The translations under genes and the position numbers were made by a program. 64,000 bases of DNA from Erinaceus europaeus. Taxonomy: Eukaryota; Chordata; Mammalia; Eulipotyphla; Erinaceidae. Below the pieces are notes generated by a model. It was not told where the DNA came from and ran no database searches. It worked only from the letters and a program-made list of their open reading frames with translations. Shown in pieces: positions 42,793 to 53,162 of the stretch (its first letter is position 1; every line of letters starts with the position of its first letter). The stretch spans positions 70,748,697 through 70,812,696 of the forward strand of contig NC_080162.1 of assembly GCF_950295315.1 (NCBI RefSeq), in the 5' to 3' direction.

Positions 42793-43048
42793 GTTGTTTT
42801 TTATTATTGTTGCAGTTATTATTTTTGTTGTTATTGATGTCGTCGTTGTTAGATAGGACAGAGAGAAATGGAGAGAGGAGGGGAAAACAGAGAGGGGGAG
42901 AGAAAGATAGACACCTGCAGACCTGCTTCACTGCCTGTGAAACAACTGCTCTGCAGGTGGGGAGCCAGGAGCTTGAACCAGGATCCCTAAGCCGGCCCTT
43001 GCGTTTCGTACCACGTGTGCTTAACCTGCTGTGCTACCGCCCAATTCC
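42793..43048 (-). mobile_element. SINE-A between two Y copies
   Basis: GTTTTTTATTATTGTTGCAG to GCTACCGCCCAATTCCC. Confidence 0.85.
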
Positions 43049-43690
43049 CAGTCAACAATATTTATACCCCTTTCCTATATTTGGGAGCTACTCTCTTCCC
43101 TGATCCAGCTTTCTGGTCCTTTTTCCAGCTATGACATAGTCTCCCCAGACAATAACTAGGATCCACCTGCGTATCAAATTTCAGGCTCAGGGGAAAAAAA
43201 AAAAAACTAGTATAGCCACAGGCCCTTTGGAATATAACTAAAATATGCCTACTAGCTATCTACAAAACTTACTTAACTCACTTAAGTTAACTCATTTAAG
43301 TTAACTCACTTTTCAGCCACCAGTTTCCAGATGCTAATATAATGCCAACCAGACTTCCCTGGACAGACAACCCCAAAGATGTGTCCTGGAGCCCCGCTTC
43401 CCCAGAACCCTGCCCCACTAGGGAAAGAGAGAGAGGCTGGGAGTATGGTTTGACCTGTCAACACCCATGTTCAGCGGGGAAGCAATTACAGAAGCTAGAC
43501 CTTCCACCTTCTGCATCCCACAATGACCTTGGGTCCATACTCCCAGAGGGATAAAGAATAGGAAAGCTATCAGGGGAGGGGATGGGATGTGGAGTTCCAG
43601 TGGTGGAAATTGTATGGAGTTGTACCCCTCTTATCCTATGATTTTGTCAGTGTTTCCTTTTTATAAATAAAATAAAATTTAAATAAATAA
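43049..43690 (-). repeat. Family Y copy, inverted
   Basis: Reverse complement of about 41943-42640: GTCAACAATATTTATACCCC at one end and TGTACCCCTCTTATCCTATG at the other. Confidence 0.8.
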
Positions 43691-43772
43691 AGGTTGTGTG
43701 TGTGTGCGTGCACATGCACACATGCACATCCTTCAGGTTCACCACTGTAGATTTACTGCTTTTTCTTTTTTT

Positions 43773-43778
43773 AAAAAA

Positions 43779-43825
<47 letters not shown>

Positions 43826-43935
43826 GAGCACTGCTCAGATCTGGTTTAGGTTTGTGTGGGGGATTTAAATGTGACTTTCAGAGCCTCAGGCATGAAAGTC
43901 TCTGCATAACCATTTTGCTATCTACCCCCACCCCT
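43773..43935 (-). mobile_element. SINE-D with (AAT)n tail
   Basis: The (ATT)n array at 43778-43822 is the expanded tail of the reversed D element TACCAGAGCACTGCTCAGAT. Confidence 0.85.
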
Positions 43936-44218
43936 TTCCCATTTTAATTTATAAGTAATACATGGAAAGGTGTTCTTGGGCTATGCAAATACACGGCTTT
44001 CATTACCCTTTCACTGTCAGGTTTTAGCATCTTAGTATAGTTAGTTCACGGTGTTGTTTTTTTTTTTTTCATATTGGCTCACTGTATTTTTTTTTAATAT
44101 TTATTTACTTATGAAATAGCAGGAGGGGGAGGTGGGGAAACACCACACCCACAGTATCACTCTGGCCCATGCAACACCAAGGATTCAATTTAAACCTCGT
44201 GCTTAAAAGTCTAACACT

Positions 44219-44604
44219 TGTGGTCTGGGAAGTGGTGCAGTAAATAAAGGACTGGACTCTCAAGCATGATGTCCCAGGTTCAATCCCTGGCAGCACATGT
44301 GCCAGAGTGATGCTCTGATTCTCTTTCTCTCACTCCTCCTGTCTTGCTCATTAGTGAATAAAATCTTGGGGGCCAGTGGTGAGTGCACGTTAAAATGCAC
44401 AAGGATCTTGGTTCAAGACTCTGGTCCCCACCTACAGGGGGAAAGCTTTGTGAGTCGTGAAGCAGAGCTGCAGGTGTCTGTCACTCTCTCTCTTTCTATC
44501 ACACCCTTCCCTCTCAATTTCTGGCTATCTCTACCCAATAAGTAAAGATAATTAATAAAAATAATTTTAAAATAGTAAATAAAATCTTATAAAAAATATT
44601 TTTT
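44219..44604 (+). mobile_element. SINE-C, split by a SINE-B
   Basis: Inner C occupies 44219-44368 and 44573-44604. GTGAATAAAATCTT / GTAAATAAAATCTT flank the SINE-B. Confidence 0.8.
44369..44572 (+). mobile_element. SINE-B, innermost
   Basis: GGGGGCCAGTGGTGAGTGCA (short head deletion) to CAATAAGTAAAGATAATTAA. Confidence 0.8.
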
Positions 44605-44826
44605 AAAAGTCCAACACTTTATCCACTGTGCTACTCCTTAGACAGCTGTACTATACTTTGAATTCTATCTGATTCTAGGTATTTTAGATTTTTGTTTTCT
44701 TCATTCTGAGTAGTATATTGTCAGTCACTCCATTTTACTGATTCATAATTCAGGGAAATTCTGCTCATCATTTTGCTATCAGTCACCTACCAGTTCTTCA
44801 TGTCAGAAAAACATCCTTTCTTGCCC

Positions 44827-45112
44827 AGGATTTTTTTTTTGCCTCCGAGGTTATCACTGGGGCTCTGTGTCTACTACCAGTCCACTGCTCCTGGAGGCCA
44901 TTTTCCCCATTTTGTGCCCTTGTTGTTGTACAGGACAGAGAAAAATCGAGAGAGGAGGAGAAGAGAGGGAGAGAGAAAGACACCTGCAAACCTGCTTCAC
45001 CACTTGTGAAGTGATTCCCTTGCAAGTGGGAAGCTGGGGGCTCTGAGATCCTTACTCCAGTCCTTGCGTTTGGCACCATGTGCATTTAACCCGATGTGCT
45101 ACCCTTGGCCCC
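44827..45112 (-). mobile_element. SINE-A with tail module
   Basis: GCCTCCGAGGTTATCACTGG to GTGCTACCCTTGGCCCC. Confidence 0.85.
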
Positions 45113-45178
45113 TGGACAAGATTTATTTTGTTTCCATCACTTAAATATTAGAAGACCAAATGAGCCATATATATATTG

Positions 45179-45475
45179 TTGGGAGTCTGGCAGTAGTGCA
45201 GCAGGTTACGTGCATGTGGTGAAGAGCGCAACAACTGGGCGTAAGGAGACCGGTTCAAGCCCCCGGCCTCCCACCTGCATGGGAGTCGCTTCACAGGCAG
45301 TGAAGCAGGTATGCAGGTGTCTATCTTCCTCTCCCCCTTTCTGTCTTCCCTTCCTCTCTCCATTTCTCTCTGTTCTATCCAACAACGATGACATCAATAA
45401 CAACAACGATAATAACTACAACAATAAAACAACAAGGGCAACAGAAGGGAATAAATAAGTAAATAAATATATTTT
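45179..45475 (+). mobile_element. SINE-A
   Basis: GTTGGGAGTCTGGCAGTAGT; full length. Confidence 0.9.
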
Positions 45476-45491
45476 TAAATACTGTTAATGA

Positions 45492-45690
45492 GGGGCCGGG
45501 TGGTGGTGTACCTGGTTGAGTGCACATGTTACAGTGCCCAAGGACCCTGGTTCAAGCCCCCCAATCCCCACCTGCAGGGGGAAAGCTTCACAAGTGGTGA
45601 AGCAGGACTGCAGGTGTCTCTCTATCTCTTTCTCCCCTCTCCATTTCTGACTATCTCTATCCAATAAATAAAGGTAATAAAAAAATCTAA
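45492..45690 (+). mobile_element. SINE-B
   Basis: GGGGCCGGGTGGTGGTGTAC to CCAATAAATAAAGGTAATAA. Confidence 0.9.
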
Positions 45691-46020
45691 AAAAAATACT
45701 GCCAATGGATGCTAACGTCCTATTACTTTTTAATAATACCACACAATTCCCAGATGTGAAATGCTCTGCTCCCAGCTCTGACTTAAGGTAGAGACTTTAA
45801 TGGTCCAAAGACTCAACTCTCAAGATGATGTGGTTTATATAATTGGGGTGAAGCAAGAGATGATGGTCTGATTACTGGTATGCTTTGTATAGCCAGGTGA
45901 CTGTTTCAGAGTAAAGAGAGTTCTGACCACTTTTCTACTTATCCTTCTCTTAGGGCAGAGGTCACAGACATGAGCTAAAAACCAATCAAAACTTTAATCA
46001 GGGAAAACATCATTGCTAAT
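45691..46020. other. Non-repetitive intergenic DNA
   Basis: No repeat recognised. Confidence 0.4.
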
Positions 46021-46021
46021 A

Positions 46022-46172
46022 TTTTAAAAAATAATTTATTTATTCATGAGAAAGATAGAAGGAGAGAAAGAACCAGCCATCACTCTGGTGGTACATGTGC
46101 TGCCGGGGATTGAACTTGGGATCTCATGGTTGAGAATCCAATGCTTTATCCACTGTGCCACCTCCCGGACCA
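46022..46172 (-). mobile_element. SINE-C
   Basis: TTTATTTATTCATGAGAAAG to GTGCCACCTCCCGGACCAC. Confidence 0.9.
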
Positions 46173-46625
46173 CGATTGCTAATATTAATAGAGGTACAGA
46201 AGGTAAGCCAGCATAACTTCTGAACACAGAGTGACTTATAGCAGGAAATTTACAAATGTAACATGACTGCTTCCTTTGTAATAAACAGCTTATCTTTTGA
46301 GAAAGGGACATGTAGTGTCAGGGATACCATTCTTGAGAAATAACAGACACAATTTATTGTTTCCATCTGCTTTACAGAAAGAAAGATTTGCTACATGGTG
46401 CTACATGTGGGAGTTCCTAGCTACAAAGGTCTCTTATAACCAACCATCTCTTGGAGCTTGCACTTTGGAGCTTGCATTTGTTCAATAGATAACTGAGCAT
46501 GCCAGATGCTGGATATACTGCAGAAAACAAGAGAGACATTATAAACCTCCTGGAGGCTATACATCTGATGAGGGGAAATGATAATAATAATAGCAAGTAA
46601 TGGGGTGGGTGAAGAAAGCTGTTAA
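46173..46625. other. Non-repetitive intergenic DNA
   Basis: Possibly a very old repeat at about 46480-46580; no gene. Confidence 0.35.
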
Positions 46626-46626
46626 G

Positions 46627-46785
46627 TGGTCCAGGAGGCGGTGCAGTAGATAAAGCATTGGACTCTCAAGCATGAGGTCCTGAGTTTGATTTCTGGCAGC
46701 ACATGTACCAGAGTGATATCTGGTTCTTTCTCTCTCTCTATTCCTATCTCCTTCATGAATAAATAAAATATTAATTAAAAAAAGA
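46627..46785 (+). mobile_element. SINE-C
   Basis: GTGGTCCAGGAGGCGGTGCA to TGAATAAATAAAATATTAAT. Confidence 0.85.
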
Positions 46786-46814
46786 AAGGAAGGAAGCTGT
46801 TAAAAATTAGTATA

Positions 46815-47095
46815 ACTGCTGTGGCTAGATAATAGCTCACTTGGATATATTGTTGCTTTGCCATACACGTGACCCAGATTTAAGCCCAGTCCCCACCACA
46901 CTGCAGGAGGCTTCACTGCTATGGTCTCTTTCCCTCTCCCTCTCTGTCCCTCTGTCTTTTATTTTTATTTATTTTAATAAGGAAAGAGAGACACTATGGT
47001 CGAATTCTCTCCAACCCAGAAGAGTACGCGCCCAAGAAGAGGCACCCCCACACTAGCCCAGCACCTCTGTCTTTTATTTAAAAAGAAAAAGTATA
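46815..47095 (+). mobile_element. SINE-E, split by a 99-bp insert
   Basis: AGATAATAGCTCACTTGGAT head; body interrupted after CCTCTGTCTTTTATTT and resuming with the same 16 bases. Confidence 0.7.
46965..47063 (-). mobile_element. Unclassified short retroposed insert
   Basis: 99 bp with perfect 16-bp direct flanks (46949-46964 and 47064-47079). On the minus strand it begins TGCTGGGCTAGTGTGGGGGT, contains GGGCGCGTACTCTTCTGGG and ends in an A-rich AAAATAAATAA. I do not recognise it as any family used here. Confidence 0.7.
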
Positions 47096-47103
47096 AGTAA
47101 TGA

Positions 47104-47228
47104 CTAGGAAGGTTGCTCACTGGGTAGAGTGCATGCCTTGCAGGCATGAGGTGCCCAGGTTCCCTTCCTGATACTGCATATGGCTGAGTAGTATTCTGGC
47201 CTCTGTCTGTATAATAAAATTTAAAAAC
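47104..47228 (+). mobile_element. Old SINE (E-like)
   Basis: GACTAGGAAGGTTGCTCACT and CCTTGCAGGCATGAGGTGCC. Confidence 0.55.
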
Positions 47229-47236
47229 AAGCCTTG

Positions 47237-47349
47237 GGACTAGAGAGATAGTGTAAGGGCTCTGCAGGTTCAACTCTCAGCACCACTATAAACCAGAGTT
47301 GAACAGTCTTCCAGTAAAAATAAATACAAGTAAGTTTAAAAAAAAAAAA
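47237..47349 (+). mobile_element. SINE-D, head-diverged
   Basis: GACTAGAGAGATAGTGTAAG to GAACAGTCTTCCAGTAAAAA. Confidence 0.65.
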
Positions 47350-47622
47350 TCAGTAGCACAGCAGGTTAAGCACAGGTGGCACGAAGTTCAAGGACCAGCT
47401 TAAGGATCCCGGTTTGAGCCCTCCGCTCCCCACCTGCAGGGGAGTCGCTTCACAAGCAGTGAAGCAGATCTGCAGGTGTCTGTCTTTCTCTCCCCTTCTT
47501 TGTCTTCCCCTCCTCTCTCCATTTCTCTCTGTCCTATCCAACAACGACAACAATAATAACTACAACAATAAAACAACAAGGGCAACAAAAGGGAATAAAT
47601 AAACATTTAAAAAAATATCAGC
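47350..47622 (+). mobile_element. SINE-A, head-truncated
   Basis: CAGTAGCACAGCAGGTTAAG to GGGAATAAATAAACATTTAA. Confidence 0.85.
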
Positions 47623-47625
47623 TTA

Positions 47626-47780
47626 GGGGGCAGAGGAGATAGCATAATGGTTATGCAAAACAACAACAACAAAAAAAAACTTTCATGCCTAGGGCTCCAA
47701 AGACCTAAATTCAGGTTCAGTCCCTTATGCAACCATAAACCAAAGCTGAATAAGTGCTCTGTTTAAAAAAAAAAAAAAAT
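47626..47780 (+). mobile_element. SINE-D with internal (CAA)n/A insertion
   Basis: AGATAGCATAATGGTTATGC is followed by AAAACAACAACAACAAAAA before CTTTCATGCC. Confidence 0.8.
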
Positions 47781-47939
47781 CCACTCTCAAGATAAATTAC
47801 CCCCCCACCAATGAAACAACAAAACAGAATTAGAAGAGGTTTATAAGGTACAGGATTCTGATCTGGAAAGCTGGGGGCAGGTAGTACCAAAATCCCAGCT
47901 TATTAATCCCATTTCTGAAATATACTCTCTGGTTTTTAT

Positions 47940-47975
47940 TTTATTTTGATGAGATATATAGAGAGAAAGGAAGAC

Positions 47976-48025
<50 letters not shown>

Positions 48026-48188
48026 GAAGGGAAAAAGGAAGGAAGGAAGAAAGGAAGAGAAAAAGGAAGAAAGACTAGAGCACTGCTTAGCTCTGGCTTC
48101 TGTTGGTGCAGGGAACTGAACATGGGACTTTGGAATCTCAGGCAAGAAAGTCTTTTTGCATGACCATTATGCTGTCTCCCTCACCCCC
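47940..48188 (-). mobile_element. SINE-D with (GAAA)n expansion
   Basis: The plus-strand GAAA array (47976-48024 and interrupted to 48072) separates the D body GAGCACTGCTTAGCTCTGGC from its tail. Confidence 0.75.
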
Positions 48189-48319
48189 AATTCTATTTCT
48201 ATAACTCTACAACATAAAACAGGAAATTAAAAGCTATAAAGGAAGTAGCCGGGGAGGGCGGGTATCTAGTTGGTAGACCTCCTGACTACATGGTAACTTG
48301 CTAGAGCTGGGGAATGCCA

Positions 48320-48477
48320 TATTATTATTAAGTTTTTTGTTGTTGTTGTTGTTTTGTTTTTTTAACCAGGGCACTGCTGAGCTCTGGCTTACGGTGGTGC
48401 AGGGAATTGAACCTGGGACTTTGGAGTCTCAGGTATGACAGACTCTTTGCATAGCCATTATGCTATCTACACCTCCC
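48320..48477 (-). mobile_element. SINE-D with (GTT)n tail
   Basis: AACCAGGGCACTGCTGAGCT to CATTATGCTATCTACACCTC. Confidence 0.85.
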
Positions 48478-48938
48478 ATGCCTTTACTATTTAGTTTTCA
48501 TAATAACAGACCGTGGTTGTGAATTCCCGGTTCACAGACTGCCAGAATCTGTGCCCTGCTAGACCCAAACTATAAGCAATGATGTTACTACGTAGGCTGA
48601 GGCCCCAGCCACTTATCACACTTGACCCGCTGCTCAGCGCAACCTAGTGATTACTGAGCACTTAAAACCTCAGGGTTCTAATCAATACTCAAGTTTAAAT
48701 ACAGACCCCCTAGGTCTTTACAGAGTAGTAAACACAAAAAACAGAAGAAATTACTAGTACTGTTGGGTCAAGACAGCAACTAGAGAAAAACTACAAATTC
48801 AGATTCAGTTTCGAAAACCTCCTAAAGAACATCAAAACTAGGGCTCTAAGACTACACACAAAAATGATAAATTCAACGGAAAACATTAAACAATGCCAGA
48901 AAAAGTGTAAGAAAAGCCGTAACAGAAATCAGGGAGAA
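48478..48938. other. Non-repetitive intergenic DNA
   Basis: No repeat or gene recognised in about 460 bases. Confidence 0.4.
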
Positions 48939-48940
48939 GG

Positions 48941-49230
48941 AGTCAGGTGGTTTAAGCACAGTGGTTTAAGCGCAGGCGGCACAAAGCGCAAGGACCAGCA
49001 TAAGGATCACAGTTCGATCCCCTGGCTCCCCACCTGTAGGGGAGTCGCTTCACAGGCAGTGAAGTGTCTTCACAGGTCTGCAGGTGTCTGTCTTTCTCTC
49101 CCTCCTCTCTCCATTTCTCTCTGTCCTATCCGACCATCAAAAACAACAACATCAAAAACAACAACAATAATAACTACAACAATAGAACAAGGGCAACAAA
49201 AGGGAATAAATAAATATTTTTTAAAAAAAT
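48941..49230 (+). mobile_element. SINE-A with head duplication
   Basis: GTGGTTTAAGCACA and GTGGTTTAAGCGCA are a tandem 14-base duplication of the A-box segment. Confidence 0.85.
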
Positions 49231-49237
49231 AAGGGAG

Positions 49238-49395
49238 AAAGACTAGGGCAATAACAGAATGGTAACACATGGGACCTACGTGCCTGAGTCCCCAGCGGCC
49301 CTAGGTTCTTTCTCTGGCACTACCTTATGCCAGAGCTGAGTAGCTCTGATTCTTTCTCCCACTTAATTAATTAACTTAATAATAGGGGAAAAATA
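49238..49395 (+). mobile_element. SINE-D, degenerate
   Basis: GGGCAATAACAGAATGGTAA and TGCCAGAGCTGAGTAGCTCT. Confidence 0.6.
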
Positions 49396-49400
49396 TTTCA

Positions 49401-49570
49401 GGGGTCTGGGAAGTGACACAATGAATAAAGCCTTGAACTCTCAAGTATAAGGTCTGGAGTTCAATCCCTAGTTTCCCATGTGCCAGAGTAATGCCCTGGT
49501 TCTTTCTCTCTCATTAACAAATACATAAAAATAAATTTAACAAACTAATAAAAATAAATGTTTGGAAAAA
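49401..49570 (+). mobile_element. SINE-C
   Basis: GGTCTGGGAAGTGACACAAT with an AT-rich, expanded end. Confidence 0.8.
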
Positions 49571-49609
49571 AAAAGGTTTCAAATCTACATTTGAAAAAAT
49601 ACAATATTT

Positions 49610-49905
49610 GGGAGTCGGACGGTAGCGCAGCAGGTTAAGCGCAGGTGGCGCAAAGCGCAAGGATCGACGTAAGGTTCGCGGTTCGAGCCCCCGGCTCCCC
49701 ACCTGCAGGGGAGTCGCTTCCCAGGCGGTGAAGCAGGTCTGCAGGTGTCTGTCTGTCTCTCCCCCTCTCTGTCTTCCCCTCCTCTCTCCATTTCTCTCTG
49801 TCCTGTCCAACAACAATGACATCAACAACAGCAATAATAACTACAACAACAAGGAAAACAAAAGGAAAAATAAATAATAAAAAAAAAAATTTAAAAAAAA
49901 AAAGA
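49610..49905 (+). mobile_element. SINE-A, well preserved
   Basis: GGGAGTCGGACGGTAGCGCA; intact A and B boxes (GGTTCGAGCCC). Confidence 0.95.
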
Positions 49906-49917
49906 AAAAATACAATA

Positions 49918-50208
49918 TTTAAAAAAATATTTATTTATTCCCTTTTGTTGCCCTTGTTTTTTTAATTGCTGTAATTATTATTGTTGTTGATGATGATGTC
50001 ATAATTGTTGGGTAGGACAGAGAGAAATGGAGACAGGAGGGGAAGACAGAGAGGGGGAAAGAAAGACAGACATCAGCAGACCTCCTTCACCACTTGTGAA
50101 GCGACTCCCCTGCAGGTGGGGAACTGGGGGCTCCTACCGGGATCCTTACACAGTTCCTTGTGCTTTGTGTCACCTGCGCTTAACCCAGTGTGCTACCACC
50201 TGACTCCC
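49918..50208 (-). mobile_element. SINE-A
   Basis: Opposite to the preceding copy and about 13 bases away, so the two form an inverted pair with arms near 280 bases. Confidence 0.9.
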
Positions 50209-50273
50209 CCAAAATACCACATTTATACTGTAAGACATAGTGTAGTTACTACAAAATAAAGAATTTTTGTCAG

Positions 50274-50440
50274 GGGTTGGAAAGACAGCATAATGGTTCT
50301 GCAAAAGACTTTCATACCTAAATCCCTGAGATCTCAGGTTCAGTCCCTAGCACCACCATAAACTAGAGTTGATCAGTGCTCTGGTCTCTGTCTCTCTCTT
50401 TCATTAAAACAAATACAATTATTTTTTAAAATAAAAGAAT
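50274..50440 (+). mobile_element. SINE-D
   Basis: AAAGACAGCATAATGGTTCT to CTCTGTCTCTCTCTTTCATT. Confidence 0.8.
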
Positions 50441-50491
50441 TTTGGTCAGTACCCAGGTGAAAAGACCAAATATAAAGACTCCCCCTCCCAT

Positions 50492-50645
50492 GGTCCGGGA
50501 GGTGGCGCAGTGATAAGGCTTTGGACTCTCAAGCAAGGTCTTGGGTTCGATTCCCGGCAGCACATGTGCCAGAGTGATGTCTGGTTCTTTCTCTCTCCTC
50601 CTTTCTCATTAATAAATAAATAAAATCTTTAAAAAAAAAAAAAAA
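50492..50645 (+). mobile_element. SINE-C
   Basis: GGTCCGGGAGGTGGCGCAGT to AATAAATAAAATCTTTAAAA. Confidence 0.9.
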
Positions 50646-50690
50646 GACTTCCCCCCTCTGCCCTAGCATTTCATTTTATTTATTTTCCTT

Positions 50691-50953
50691 TTTGCCTCCA
50701 GGGTTATCATTGGGCTCAGTGCCAGCACTAAGAATCTACTGCAGCCATTTCTTTCATTCTTTCATTGGATAGGACAGAGAGAAACTGAGAGGAGGAGAGA
50801 GAAAGATACCTGCATACTTGCTTCACCGCCTGTGAAGCGGCCCTCCCCTCCCCCGCATGGGGGTGGGCATGAGGCTCCAACTGGTATCCTTGCGCGAGTA
50901 GTTGCACTTGGTACTATGTGCGTTTAATTTGGTATGCCACTGCCAAGCTCCCT
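50691..50953 (-). mobile_element. SINE-A with tail module, internally deleted
   Basis: GCCTCCAGGGTTATCATTGG; the GTTGTTGTT-rich tail is replaced by CTTTCATTCTTTCATTGG. Confidence 0.8.
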
Positions 50954-51037
50954 GCCCTAGTATTTATACAAGGATTCAGGGATACTGTATTGTTCTCATG
51001 AAGTCTTGTAAATTTAGGGAGTCAAAGAGAGAAAAAC

Positions 51038-51120
51038 TTGGGCTGGCAAAATAGTTCACTTGGATAGTATGCTGCAGTCCCTTTCACTCTGCCTGTCTCT
51101 ACTTAAAAAAAAAAAAAAAG
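51038..51120 (+). mobile_element. SINE-E fragment
   Basis: GGGCTGGCAAAATAGTTCAC then CTTGGATAGTATGC and poly(A). Confidence 0.6.
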
Positions 51121-51424
51121 TCAAGACCCAAACACAAAACTGTAATTTTTCTAGAGAATACCAAATAGTGAAGGCACTGCATGTTAGGACCTACGGGATC
51201 TACCCTACAGATGCTCCTCTCTACCCTTTAGTGGGTGTGGATGGATCAACCCGGGGTGTCAAAGGGCAAGAAGTGCTTAGCCAGCATAAGACAGAGCTGA
51301 CACCTGCACCTTCATGCTTAGGAGGAGGTGCCTTCTTCCTGGAACAAGAGCACAATACTTCATAGGTAATAGCAAGATCGTGAAAATAGATATTAAATTA
51401 TCATTTTAAAATCAACACTGGGAA
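51121..51424. other. Non-repetitive DNA upstream of the SNRPG retrocopy
   Basis: No repeat recognised; contains no promoter motif I would defend. Confidence 0.35.
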
Positions 51425-51694
51425 GCAGCCATGAATCTTGTCTGGAAAGTGTCTTTGAGCTCAGAGTAGACACCATGAGCAAGGATCATCCTCCCGAAGT
51501 GAAAAAATTTATGGACAGGAAGTTGTTGAAATTAAATGGCAATAGACATGTCCAGGGAATACTGCAGGGATTTGACCCGTTTGTGAATCTTGTGATAGAT
51601 GACTGTGTGGAGATGGCAACGAGTGGGCAACAGAACAAGAGTGGAATTTTGGTGATATGTGGAAATAGCGTCATCATGTTAGAAGTATTGGAAC

Positions 51695-51819
51695 GGGGCG
51701 GAGGGTAGATAGCATAATGGCTATGCAAACAGACTCTCATGCCTGAGGCTCCAAAGTCCCAGGTTCAATCCCCCACACCACCATAAGCCAGAACTGAACA
51801 GTTTAAAAAAAAAAAAAAA
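51695..51819 (+). mobile_element. SINE-D inside the SNRPG retrocopy
   Basis: GGTAGATAGCATAATGGCTA to poly(A). AGTATTGGAACG and AGTACTGGAACG flank it. Confidence 0.9.
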
Positions 51820-51929
51820 GTAGTACTGGAACGAGTATAAACACAATGACTGTTCAGCAAGAAGACTGTTCAACGTGTCCCCTCCTCCACTGCGTCTTTT
51901 TACTTTGATACAAAAAGTACATTATGTAG

Positions 51930-52166
51930 GGAGCCAGGTGGTGGTGCACCTGGTTGAGCGCACATGTTAAAATGTGCAAGGACCCAGGTTCGATTCCCCA
52001 GTCCCCACATGCAGGGGAAAAGCTTCACAAGTGGTGAAGCAGTGCTGCAGGTGTCTTTCTTTCTCTCACCCTCTCCAGCTCTCCCTTCCCTCTCAATTTC
52101 TGACTGTCTCTATCCAATAAATAAATAATAATAATTTTTTAAAATTTTTAAAGAATTTAAAATAAA
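51930..52166 (+). mobile_element. SINE-B inside the SNRPG retrocopy 3' UTR
   Basis: GGAGCCAGGTGGTGGTGCAC; flanks AAAAAGTACATTATGTA and AAAAAGTAGGTTATGTA. Confidence 0.9.
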
Positions 52167-52465
52167 AAAGTAGGTTATGTACATTTTCTTACTGAGTTTT
52201 GTTCAATAAACTTTTGTAGTAGTAAAAAAAAAAATTAACACTAAAGAGTAGCAGATTAGATGCCCTAACAGTTTGGTGCCCCAGACACATGCCTTTGATT
52301 CAAACTATCTTGAAGACAGACCCACTTTTACACTACCAAAGAGCTCTTTACTGAGCTCTTTTTTTTCTTTACTGAAGTAAAGAGCCAAAGATGGAAAAGT
52401 GAAAACATCTGAAAGGTGTGATTGGAAGGAAGTGGGTCATTGCAGGTTTTCTTTTTTCATATATA

Positions 52466-52743
52466 TATATATTTATTTATTCCCTTTTGTTGCCCTTGTT
52501 TTATTGTTGTAGCTATTATTGTTGTTATTGGTGTCATTGTTGTTGGATAGGACAGAGAGAAATGGAGAGAGGAGGGAAGACAGAGAGGGGGAGAGAAAGA
52601 TAGAGACACCTGCAGACCTGCTTCACCGCCTGGGAAGGGATTCCCCCGCAGGTGGAGAGCCAGGGCTCCAACTGGGATCCTTCTGCCGGTCCTTAGACTT
52701 TGTGCCACCTGCACTTACCCCGCCGCGCTACCGCTGGACTCCC
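52466..52743 (-). mobile_element. SINE-A
   Basis: TTATTTATTCCCTTTTGTTG to CTACCGCTGGACTCCC, preceded by a short (TA)n. Confidence 0.9.
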
Positions 52744-53001
52744 TAGGTTTTCTTTATTATCTATAGGAGCTAAGGTTACTAGAAACCTTACCTCAGCATG
52801 GCTGGCGGCTGCTGGATCTGAAGCCAGAGGCGCGTGATCGAATCCCTTGAGTCAGATACCTCTACTCTCAACAAAGTTGATGAGTTGAGGGGGAAGAGAG
52901 AGAGAGGGGGAAGAGGGATGCTTGACATGTTGAACAGTCTTCTTACTGATGCTTTCTCCATCTTTGGCTCTTCAGAAAGAGCCAAAGAAAATTTGTCCTG
53001 T

Positions 53002-53160
53002 TGGCCTGGGAGGTGGCACAGTGGCTTGAGTATAGGACTTAAAAGCATGAGGTTCCAAGTCTGATACTGGCATTTTGTGTACCAGAGAGGCTCCACCTCC
53101 TCCTTCTTCTCTCCTCACTTTCTCTGTTATGTCCACAAGTCTTTTTTAAAAAAAAAAATG
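53002..53160 (+). mobile_element. SINE-C, diverged
   Basis: GGCCTGGGAGGTGGCACAGT to CTTTTTTAAAAAAAAAAATG. Confidence 0.75.
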
Positions 53161-53162
53161 TC

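Larger units (their letters stand above)
44096..44643 (-). mobile_element. SINE-C, split by a forward SINE-C
   Basis: Outer C occupies 44096-44218 and 44605-44643. AAAAGTCTAACACTT and AAAAGTCCAACACTT mark the duplication. Confidence 0.8.
51425..52234 (+). pseudogene. SNRPG: SNRPG processed retrocopy, split by two SINEs
   Basis: The reading frame from 51475 encodes an Sm-like protein starting [16 protein letters not shown] and containing [19 protein letters not shown] and EMATSGQQN. This is recognisably small nuclear ribonucleoprotein G (76 aa in human). There are no introns, a poly(A) tract ends the copy at 52224-52234, and flanking AAAATCAACACT / AAAATTAACACT is a probable target duplication. 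One codon is missing after DRKL relative to the parent. SINE-D (51695-51819) interrupts the final codons and SINE-B (51930-52166) the 3' UTR. The frame is otherwise open and ends LERGGG by reading into SINE-D. The parent mRNA parts lie at 51425-51694, 51820-51929 and 52167-52234. Confidence 0.9.
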
